Shown here: positions 1 through 5,109 of the stretch, piece by piece
Layout of the letters: each line of letters starts with the position of its first letter
Numbering within the stretch: the first letter of the stretch is position 1
Origin: Oscillospiraceae bacterium
Lineage (GTDB): Bacteria; Bacillota; Clostridia; Oscillospirales; Ruminococcaceae
Direction of reading: 5' to 3'
NCBI GenBank assembly: GCA_017424665.1
Contig: JAFOYK010000199.1
Coordinates: 1-5,830, forward strand
Length of the DNA: 5,830 nt
Translations under genes and position numbers: made by a program
Notes under the pieces: model-generated
Database searches by the model: none
Seen by the model: the letters and a program-made list of their open reading frames with translations, nothing else
Told to the model about the DNA's origin: nothing

Positions 1-474
1 AAGGGTTTCGTTGGTGCCCCATCTCGCCTTAAAGAAAGCGGGGATAAGTCCCCAAAGACCGCCGACGATTGCGGAAATAACGAAAGTTACAACAAAGAAA
101 ACCGGGCCGGGAAGGTCTTCAACAAGTTTAAGAGCAAAGAAGGTGGAAGCAATTGCGCCAACGGTGATCTGGCCTTCAGCACCGCAGTTCCAGAATTTCA
201 TTTTAAAAGCGGGAGCAATCGCAAGAGCGGCACCGAGAAGGGGAACCGCGATTTTTGCGGTTGCCTTAAGGGCGGTTCCGGAAAGAAGGGAACCTTTTAC
301 AATGTCGCCGTAAACCGCCGCGGGATTATATCCGAGAGCAAGGATAAGAAGTCCGCCGATGAGAAGAGCAACAAGGATCGAAGAAAACCTGATGAGCATC
401 GCTTTTTTCGGAGAAACTTCCGGACGTTTGGCAACGCGGACAAAAGGCTCTTTTTTAATATTTTCAGAAGTCAT
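1..474 (-). CDS. ABC importer permease, BMP/nucleoside-type (YufP/BPD_transp_2-like), N-terminal part, cut by window edge
   Basis: This is the first transmembrane permease subunit of a BMP-dependent (nucleoside/purine-type) ABC importer. The first 158 codons are present and the frame stays open to position 1. A charged cytoplasmic N-terminus (residues 1-29) is followed by a hydrophobic segment at about 30-48 (RFSSILVALLIGGLLILALG). Further hydrophobic stretches lie at about 74-90, 103-117 and 124-147. Residues 96-101 (NCGAEG) match the conserved N-x-GAEGQ motif of this permease family, and KARWGTNETL at 149-158 matches the cytoplasmic loop motif (KA-x-x-G-x-NE) expected to contact the ATPase. 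The ATG at 474-472 shares one base with the TGA stop of the upstream ATPase gene, and an AGGAGG lies 7 nt upstream (482-487), so translational coupling is likely. The family call is strong; the substrate is inferred from neighbours. The C-terminal part, and probably a second permease gene, lie outside the window. Confidence 0.9.
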   Translation of the reverse strand, partial: MTSENIKKEPFVRVAKRPEVSPKKAMLIRFSSILVALLIGGLLILALGYNPAAVYGDIVKGSLLSGTALKATAKIAVPLLGAALAIAPAFKMKFWNCGAEGQITVGAIASTFFALKLVEDLPGPVFFVVTFVISAIVGGLWGLIPAFFKARWGTNETL

Positions 475-2006
475 CAGTTAGCCTCCTTTTCTCCGCCAAG
501 GCTGGTCATAAGAAGACCGACTTCCTCTTTGGTGGTTTTTCTTCCGTCAACGATTCCGCTGACTTTTCCGTCACAAAGAACAAGAATTCTGTCACAAAGT
601 TCAACAAGAACGTCAAGGTCTTCGCCGACATAGATAACGGCGGCGCCGCGTTCTTTCTGTTCATTCATAAGGTTATAAATGGTATAGGAAGTGTTGATAT
701 CAAGTCCGCGAACGGCATAAGCGCTCATGAAAACGGAAGGTTCGGAAGCGATTTCGCGTCCGACAAGAATTTTCTGAACGTTACCGCCGGAAAGAGTTCT
801 TACCGGAACGTCGATACCGGGAGTTACAACTTCAAGTTCCTCAACAACTTTTTCCGCAAGTTCAGCGGGGGTCTTTCTGTCAGCAAAAGGAGATTTACCT
901 TTGTTATAGCTGCGGAGCATCATGTTGTCCGCAAGGTCCATGTTTCCGATAAGTCCCATGCCAAGGCGGTCTTCCGGAACGAAGGGGAGGGAAATACCTT
1001 TTTTAATAATATCCATCGGGGATTTTCCGTTAAGTTCTTCGGCTTCGGAATTTTCTTCGGAATAGAATTTTATGCTTCCGGAAACTTTCTGAAGTCCGGC
1101 AATACCTTCAAGAAGCTCTTTCTGTCCGCATCCGGAAATACCGGCGATGCCGAGAACTTCGCCGCCAAAAGCATCGAAAGTTATGTCGTCAAGAACTTTA
1201 ACACCGTCGTCGCGGACACAGCAAAGGTTTTTGATTTCAAGCTTCTTAACGGGTTTTTCGCAAAGAGTTCTGTTGATATTAAGAGTTACGGAATGTCCCA
1301 CCATAAGATTGGTAAGTTCCTGGGGGTTGGTTTCGGAAGTGATAAGGTCGCCAACATGAACGCCTTTTCTGAGAACCGCAACTCTGTCGGAAAGCTCCAT
1401 AACTTCGTTAAGTTTATGGGTGATTATGATAACGGCCTTGCCGTCTTTTTTCATGTTGCGAAGAATTGCAAAAAGCTTTTCGGTTTCCTGGGGGGTAAGA
1501 ACAGCGGTGGGTTCGTCAAGAATAAGAATATCAACACCGCGGTAAAGCATTTTTACAATTTCAACGGTCTGTTTTTCGGAAACAGACATCTCGTAAATTT
1601 TTTTATCCGGGTCAACGTTAAAACCGTATTGTTCGCAGATTTTGCGGATTTTTTCACCGATCGCTTTGGTGTTGAGACGGCCTTTTTCGTTAAGACCGAG
1701 CACCATGTTTTCAGCGGCGGTAAGTACGTCAACAAGTTTAAAATGCTGGTGCACCATGCCGATGCCGTAATCGAAAGCAACGCGGGGGTTGTCGATAAGA
1801 ACTTCTTTTCCGTCAACAAAAATCTCGCCGCCGTCCGGATAATAAATTCCGGAAAGCATGTTCATAAGAGTCGTTTTTCCGCTTCCCTTTTAGCCAAGAA
1901 GCGCAAGAAATTCGCCCTGGCGGATTTAAAGGCTTACCTTGTCGTTAGCAACGACCTTACCGAATGTTTTGGTGAGATTTTTAAGCTGTATTGCAGCAGT
2001 TTCCAA
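474..2006 (-). pseudogene. ABC importer ATP-binding protein (double NBD, BMP/nucleoside-type) interrupted by two in-frame TAA codons
   Basis: This is the double-NBD ATPase partner of the BMP lipoprotein and permease. Read from a TTG at 2006, behind a good ribosome site (AAAGGGTGAT, 2010-2019), it spans 510 residues, the usual length for the family, ending in a TGA that overlaps the permease ATG. NBD1 has a Q-loop (HQHF, about residue 87), signature MSVSEKQ (about 140-146), Walker B ILILDE (160-165) and H-loop His (about 197). NBD2 has a degenerate Walker A (AGISGCGQKE, 288-297), signature LSGGNVQK (405-412) and the AYAVRGLD motif. These features are typical of sugar/nucleoside-type ATPases. 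Two TAA codons break it: codon 27 (1926-1928), just before IRQGE, and codon 39 (1890-1892), inside Walker A, where the family has the Glu of GENGSGKTT. No frameshift is needed. The open part from ATG 1865 gives 463 residues lacking the P-loop Lys (codon 44). It is either a fresh pseudogene or carries local sequence errors; readthrough is possible but unsupported. Confidence 0.85.
1890..1928 (-). other. Segment with two premature TAA codons around the Walker A loop
   Basis: On the minus strand the reading runs ...NDKVSL-TAA-IRQGEFLALLG-TAA-KGSGKTTL..., with both flanks and the middle in the same frame and clearly family-like. The second TAA is followed by AAG where the family normally has AAC (Asn). 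So the two codons expected as GAA AAC read TAA AAG, two substitutions within six bases. The first TAA sits at a variable position of the family, so its original codon cannot be told. The clustering is what makes this segment odd. Confidence 0.9.
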
Positions 2007-2009
2007 AAA

Positions 2010-2019
2010 ATCACCCTTT
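2010..2019 (-). promoter_or_regulatory. Ribosome binding site that decides the TTG start of the ATPase gene
   Basis: On the minus strand AAAGGGTGAT ends 3 bases before the TTG at 2006-2004 and resembles the extended anti-Shine-Dalgarno complement (AAGGAGGTGAT) with one change. The GTG inside it is out of frame. The next in-frame ATG upstream (2117) would put hairpin sequence and a Lys/Phe-rich stretch before the conserved start of the domain, so TTG is the better start. Confidence 0.65.
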
Positions 2020-2041
2020 CTCAAAAGTGATAAAAAATATT

Positions 2042-2079
2042 CAAAAAAGACCTTTGGAAAACACAAAATTCCGGTGGTC
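2042..2079 (-). terminator. Imperfect hairpin with U tract upstream of the ATPase gene (third of three)
   Basis: On the minus strand GACC-ACC-GGAA and TTCC-AAA-GGTC pair around a 9-base loop with a 3x3 internal loop, and TTTTTT follows immediately (2042-2047). It is the weakest of the three hairpins in this gap. It ends about 36 bases before the ATPase TTG, so it could act as an attenuator or just shape the leader of the downstream genes. Confidence 0.4.
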
Positions 2080-2111
2080 AAAAAACGCAGAAAAAAGTTT
2101 TTGCGTTTTTT
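2080..2111 (-). terminator. Perfect 10-bp inverted repeat ending in a U tract (second of three)
   Basis: AAAAAACGCA (2080-2089) and TGCGTTTTTT (2102-2111) are perfect inverted repeats around a 12-base loop. The arms are A/T-rich with a CGCA core. The A-tract/core/T-tract layout is symmetrical, so it could stop transcription from either side. It lies directly downstream of the stronger GGGGCCG hairpin on the minus strand. Confidence 0.5.
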
Positions 2112-2124
2112 CATCATCGGAAAA

Positions 2125-2162
2125 AGTAAAAAAGGGGCCGCCGAAATAACGGCCCCTTTTGG
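2125..2162 (-). terminator. Strong GC-rich terminator/attenuator after the BMP lipoprotein gene (first of three)
   Basis: GGGGCCG (2134-2140) pairs with CGGCCCC (2150-2156) around a 9-base loop. It is flanked by A4 and T6 on the minus strand, giving a canonical intrinsic terminator that starts about 10 bases after the lipoprotein stop codon (2174-2172). Because the ATPase and permease lie downstream on the same strand with no clear promoter of their own, partial termination here would let the binding protein be made in excess over the membrane subunits, a common arrangement in binding-protein importers. Confidence 0.8.
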
Positions 2163-2171
2163 TTTTAAAAA

Positions 2172-3356
2172 TTAAGCGTCGAGGCGGGTGATACCGTCGA
2201 TGATGTAGCCGAAATAAGGAGCGGACTGAGTTTCAGATTCTTCAACCCATTCGCCTTCAGCACATTCGAAAGATTCTCCGGTCCAAACGTGAACACCGGT
2301 CCAAGGGCCGGCGAATACGTGAACGGAACCGTCTTTAAGGCCTTCAGCAACTTCGTCGAGTTTTTCCTGAGTGCCGGGAGCTGCAACAGCGGTGTTGAGG
2401 GGGCTTACGAAGTTAGCGCCTTCGTTGAAACCTTCGCACCAGTCGGTTGCGATTTCTTCGCCGTTAAGAACGCATTCTACGGCGTAGGTGAGATAGATGG
2501 ACCAGTCTGCACGGGCAGAGATGATGGAAGCTGCGGGAGCAGCGGATGCCATGTCGGAGTTGTAACCGCAGTGGAAGAGACCTGCTGCTTCAGCGGTGGT
2601 TGCGGGAGAGGGGTTATCGGAGTGCTGGCTGATGAGAACAGCGCCCTGGTCGATAAGGGACTGTGCGATCTGACCTTCTTTAACGGGGTCGGACCAGGAG
2701 TCAGCTTTAAGGGTGATCATGGTTGCGGAAGGGCAAACAGAACGTGCGCCAAGATAGAAAGCGGAGAAGCCGGAGATAACTTCTTCGAAATAGAATGCTG
2801 CAACATAACCGATAACTGCTTCGTCAGCGGTGATGGTTCCGTTTTCGATCATTTCGTTGAGTTTAAGACCTGCTGCAACGCCTGCGAGATAACGTGCTTC
2901 ATAGATGGAAGTGAAGTAGTTGTGATAGTTGGAAAGGCCGGAAGCTGCTGCCTGTGCGCCGGTTGCGTGGCAGAACTGGATTTCGGGATGAGCAGCTGCT
3001 GCTTCAGTCATGTAGTCGCCGTGGCCGAAAGAGGTTGCAAAGATGATGTTGCAGCCTGCTTCAACAAGCTCTTCGATAGCGGTTGCACAACCTTCGTCTT
3101 CACCGATGTTGTATTTGTTGATGATCTGATCTTCGGAAATGCCAAGGTTTTCAGCCATTTTCCAGGTGCCGAGGTCGTGGTTGTAAGTGTATCCCATATC
3201 GGAAGGATCGCTTACGTGAACGAAACCGATTTTGATGTTTTCAGCGGTAAGGCCTTCGGTTTCGTTGCCGCCCTGTTCGGGTGCTTCGGATTCGCCGCAT
3301 GCTGCGAAAGAAAGAACCATAACAAGTGCAAGAACAAGTGCAAGAAGTTTTTTCAT
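2172..3356 (-). CDS. BMP-family (PnrA/Med-like) ABC transporter substrate-binding lipoprotein
   Basis: This is the extracellular, membrane-anchored ligand receptor of a BMP-type ABC importer. It has 394 residues. Residues 1-20 are a lipoprotein signal peptide (KK, a Leu/Val-rich core, then FAAC with Cys20 as the predicted lipidated residue), followed by a Glu/Gly-rich linker (about 21-38). The mature domain begins with NIKIGFVHVSDPSDMGYTY (40-58), the characteristic first strand and ligand loop of the BMP family. Later family-like stretches are NIIFATSFGHGDYM, FCHATG, and, near the C-terminus, GYNSDMASAAP and DWSIYLTYAV. The ATG at 3356 follows a perfect AGGAGG by 6 bases. The gene sits between xpt and the ATPase/permease genes, and the BMP family includes purine-nucleoside receptors (PnrA). 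A purine nucleoside or related ligand is therefore the best inference, though the sequence alone does not fix it. The Ala-rich composition suggests high expression. Confidence 0.93.
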   Translation of the reverse strand: MKKLLALVLALVMVLSFAACGESEAPEQGGNETEGLTAENIKIGFVHVSDPSDMGYTYNHDLGTWKMAENLGISEDQIINKYNIGEDEGCATAIEELVEAGCNIIFATSFGHGDYMTEAAAAHPEIQFCHATGAQAAASGLSNYHNYFTSIYEARYLAGVAAGLKLNEMIENGTITADEAVIGYVAAFYFEEVISGFSAFYLGARSVCPSATMITLKADSWSDPVKEGQIAQSLIDQGAVLISQHSDNPSPATTAEAAGLFHCGYNSDMASAAPAASIISARADWSIYLTYAVECVLNGEEIATDWCEGFNEGANFVSPLNTAVAAPGTQEKLDEVAEGLKDGSVHVFAGPWTGVHVWTGESFECAEGEWVEESETQSAPYFGYIIDGITRLDA

Positions 3357-3362
3357 GTTTTT

Positions 3363-3368
3363 CCTCCT
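3363..3368 (-). promoter_or_regulatory. Strong ribosome binding site of the BMP lipoprotein gene
   Basis: AGGAGG on the minus strand, 6 bases before the ATG at 3356. It is a perfect core match and the strongest of the sites seen in this gene set, in keeping with the binding protein being the most abundant component. A small TGCTT/AAGCA stem (3375-3390) lies just upstream. Confidence 0.75.
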
Positions 3369-3395
3369 AAAAATTGCTTTTCATGAAGCATTTTA

Positions 3396-3424
3396 TAAAA
3401 AGGCGTATTTCTACGCATTTTTAA
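3396..3424 (-). terminator. GAAA-loop hairpin with U tract between xpt and the BMP gene
   Basis: On the minus strand GCGTA-GAAA-TACGC (3416-3403) forms a 5-bp stem capped by a GNRA tetraloop. After one mismatch, A5 and T5 arms extend it, and the T run (3397-3401) serves as a U tract. It begins only 11 bases after the xpt stop codon. It may be a leaky terminator or attenuator, since I see no convincing separate promoter in the 71-base gap before the lipoprotein gene. An alternative is that it ends the xpt message and the transporter has its own unrecognised promoter. Confidence 0.55.
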
Positions 3425-3427
3425 CAA

Positions 3428-4009
3428 TTATTTGCGGAATTCGATGATTCCGTTTTCTGCGTCAAGTTTTTCAACAATGGCAAGGGATTCAAGATGATAT
3501 CCTTTTTTGCGAAGAGCGTCGCCGCCGCCCTGGAAGCCTTTTTCAATGGCGATTCCAAGTCCTTCAACGGTTGCGCCGGACTGGTTTACGATATCAATAA
3601 GTCCGTTAAGAGCGCTTCCCACCGCAAGGAAGTCGTCGATGATGAGAATGTGGTCTTCGGGTTTAAGATATTTCTGGCTTACAAAAACATCATAGGTGCG
3701 TTTTTTGGTAAAGGAAGTAACTTTGGAAGAATAAACCGGGCCGTCTACGTTAAGACTTTCGGTTTTTTTAGCGAAAACGACCGGGCAGTTATCAAAAGCG
3801 GTCGCAACAATTGTGGCAATGGCGATTCCGGAAGCTTCAATGGTGAGAATTTTGTTGATTTTTTTATCGGCAAAACGCTCTTTCCATTCTTTGGCCATCT
3901 CCTCAAAAAGAGAAATGTCCATCTGGTGATTCAAAAAACAATCTACCTTCAGGACATTACCGGCACGCACAATTCCATCCTTAATGATACGGTCTTCAAG
4001 AATTTTCAT
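3428..4009 (-). CDS. xpt: Xanthine phosphoribosyltransferase
   Basis: Cytoplasmic purine-salvage enzyme that joins xanthine to PRPP, giving XMP and pyrophosphate; XMP then feeds GMP synthesis. The 193 residues match the B. subtilis Xpt length (194) and align to it essentially end to end. [12 protein letters not shown] (20-31) carries the Leu20 and Asn27 positions that contact xanthine in the B. subtilis enzyme. TIEASGIA lies at 56-63. [13 protein letters not shown] (121-133) is the type I phosphoribosyltransferase PRPP loop, with the Asp-Asp pair at 125-126. IEKGFQ (155-160) holds the conserved Lys. The ATG at 4009 is preceded by a G-run (GGGGGGTAAT, 4015-4024) as a modest ribosome site. It is the first gene after a good SigA-like promoter and is followed after 71 bases by the BMP lipoprotein gene, so enzyme and importer likely serve the same purine pool. 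No frame damage is seen. Confidence 0.95.
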   Translation of the reverse strand: MKILEDRIIKDGIVRAGNVLKVDCFLNHQMDISLFEEMAKEWKERFADKKINKILTIEASGIAIATIVATAFDNCPVVFAKKTESLNVDGPVYSSKVTSFTKKRTYDVFVSQKYLKPEDHILIIDDFLAVGSALNGLIDIVNQSGATVEGLGIAIEKGFQGGGDALRKKGYHLESLAIVEKLDAENGIIEFRK

Positions 4010-4074
4010 AGAAGATTACCCCCCATTTCTGCGGAACAGAATTAATATGTTATTAAACTGAAAAATACTATTTG

Positions 4075-4103
4075 ATTGTAACTCACCAAACCTTTTTTTT
4101 CAA
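4075..4103 (-). promoter_or_regulatory. SigA-like promoter of xpt and probably the downstream importer genes
   Basis: On the minus strand TTGAAA (4103-4098) and TACAAT (4080-4075) are separated by exactly 17 bases, each one base from the consensus hexamers (TTGACA/TATAAT). Transcription would start near 4068, leaving a leader of about 60 bases before the xpt ATG. That leader holds only a small TTCTG/CAGAA stem (4027-4041) beside the ribosome site. It is too short for a purine riboswitch aptamer plus expression platform and lacks its conserved loops. Confidence 0.7.
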
Positions 4104-4231
4104 TAGATTTCAGCTAAATTTTTCATAATTATAATAAAAATCCTCTAAAAAGATAAAATTTTGTAAAAGTTGTTAATATAAACAAAAATGTTTTTTAAAA
4201 TTAATGAATTTTACAAATAAGGTCTTTATAC
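4104..4231 (+). promoter_or_regulatory. AT-rich divergent intergenic region upstream of the plus-strand gene, with inverted repeats
   Basis: This non-coding stretch is overwhelmingly A/T. It must contain the promoter of the plus-strand gene, but no hexamer pair stands out: TATAAT at 4130-4135 lacks a good -35. Short inverted repeats occur at 4180-4193 (AAACA-AAAA-TGTTT) and 4197-4212 (AAAATT-AATG-AATTTT). A 9-base pair of arms, TTTGTAAAA (4160-4168) and TTTTACAAA (4209-4217), encloses the first. In such biased sequence these can arise by chance, so operator or leader-structure roles are only suggestions. AAGG at 4219-4222 is the likely ribosome site. Confidence 0.35.
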
Positions 4232-5080
4232 TTGACTAACATTATAAAAAAGGATATTTTAGCATTGAGGAAATTTAAAGCGGGTGAAAATTTGGAGCAC
4301 GAGGTCCTTATAGGAACAGTTAAAAGCAAAAATCAGTTTGAAGTTAATTTCAGCGAAAAATTTTATCATATTCCGGAAGCCGTTGTTCCGAAGAATATGA
4401 TGCCTGTGGAATATATCGCACTTTATCTTCCGGCGGGAACTTTCGGCGATGAGGACGGCTGTATCCGCTTTTACGGAAAAATTTCGGAAACTAAAACCGT
4501 AAAAAGGGGAGAAATAACCTCTCTCCCTTCCAAAAATCCGGAAATGATGTATTATAAATTCGAAGTTGAGGAATGGAAGAAACTCGAATCTCCGATAATC
4601 CGTGAATGCGGCGGAATTTACGCAAAAGCGTTCACAAGCCTTGAAAAGCTTCTTTCTGCAACCAAACTTTCCGATATAGTAAACACCGAATATGCCGTTG
4701 CAAAAAAGATAAAACACAGCGGTTTCAAGCCGGAGGAACTTGAAAAAATAGAAGTTTCAAAAGACCCGGTAGGCGTAAAACTTCTTGCCAAAAGAATAAA
4801 CGATGCTGCAGGAAAAGAAAAAATCATTCCGGTCCAGATAACAAAATATCTTCTTCAGAACGATTATTTAAGGCTTTCTTTTGATGAAAAGACAAAGAGC
4901 CTTAACCGTGTTCCGACGGAAAAAGGAATGGAAATAGGAATAGAAAGTTTCTGGGAAATAAATAAGTTCTACAGGGAATACAGCAAGAATTATTATAACG
5001 AAAAAGCACAGAAATTCATCATTGAGCACCTTAACGAAATCATAATGATCTCCGTTGACGAAGCATATAAAAACAACTGA
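4232..5080 (+). CDS. Uncharacterised two-module protein (282 residues), possible winged-helix C-terminus
   Basis: I cannot name this protein. It is predicted soluble, with no signal peptide or membrane segment, and is Lys/Glu-rich. Residues about 44-122 form a compact beta-rich module (EYIALYLP at 60-67, IRFYGKI 78-84, VKRGEI 90-95, YYKFEVEEWKKL 107-118, PI 121-122). I recall a similar pattern in uncharacterised bacterial proteins, some fused to nuclease or helicase parts, but cannot confirm it here. A helical linker follows. Residues about 197-240 (IIPVQITKYLLQNDYL, then RVPTEKGMEIGI) look like a small winged-helix module: helix, turn, recognition-like helix, and a P-T-x-K-G-x-x-x-GI turn. 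Residues 254-272 (YYNEKAQKFIIEHLNEI) form a terminal helix. The TTG at 4232 is the first start after an in-frame TGA at 4205 and follows AAGG by 9 bases; TTG 4265 is an alternative. DNA or RNA binding is an inference only. It is transcribed divergently from xpt. Confidence 0.8.
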   Translation: MTNIIKKDILALRKFKAGENLEHEVLIGTVKSKNQFEVNFSEKFYHIPEAVVPKNMMPVEYIALYLPAGTFGDEDGCIRFYGKISETKTVKRGEITSLPSKNPEMMYYKFEVEEWKKLESPIIRECGGIYAKAFTSLEKLLSATKLSDIVNTEYAVAKKIKHSGFKPEELEKIEVSKDPVGVKLLAKRINDAAGKEKIIPVQITKYLLQNDYLRLSFDEKTKSLNRVPTEKGMEIGIESFWEINKFYREYSKNYYNEKAQKFIIEHLNEIIMISVDEAYKNN

Positions 5081-5109
5081 AAAAAGACCCGCCGGAGCGG
5101 GTCTTTTTT
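5081..5109. terminator. Bidirectional intrinsic terminator between convergent genes
   Basis: GACCCGC (5086-5092) pairs perfectly with GCGGGTC (5097-5103) around a CGGA tetraloop, with A5 on the left and T6 on the right, so it can stop transcription from both directions. It begins immediately after the TGA of the plus-strand gene (5078-5080), and its T run contributes two bases to the TAA stop (5110-5108) of the ABC exporter gene on the other strand. Confidence 0.9.

Noticed and set aside
11..313. Plus-strand open frame of 100 codons at the window start
   Set aside because: Lies opposite the permease gene, whose minus-strand reading has conserved family motifs; the plus reading is a Pro/Arg/Ala-rich shadow.
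474..2006. Stop codon reassignment (TAA read as an amino acid) to explain the ATPase interruptions
   Set aside because: The lipoprotein, xpt and ABC exporter genes all end at TAA where their families end, so TAA is a working stop here.
1293..2030. Plus-strand open frame of 245 codons opposite the ATPase gene, spanning the stop codons
   Set aside because: Low-complexity Phe/Asn/Lys-rich translation with no domain. The minus strand shows unmistakable ABC ATPase motifs in the same place.
2289..3386. Long plus-strand open frame of 365 codons opposite the lipoprotein gene
   Set aside because: It is the mirror of a GC-biased, Ala-rich gene with clear BMP family motifs. Its translation is Cys/Gly/Val/Phe-rich without any recognisable domain, and no ribosome site supports it.
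4107..4135. Plus-strand promoter with TATAAT at 4130-4135
   Set aside because: The -10 match is perfect but no acceptable -35 hexamer lies 16-18 bases upstream, and TATAAT is expected often in such AT-rich sequence.
4010..4231. Purine riboswitch upstream of xpt
   Set aside because: No conserved aptamer loops on the minus strand, and the likely promoter at 4075-4103 leaves too short a leader.
4259..4717. Minus-strand open frame of 152 codons inside the plus-strand gene
   Set aside because: Phe/Arg-rich shadow with no recognisable domain. The plus-strand frame has domain-like structure, a ribosome site and a terminator directly after its stop.
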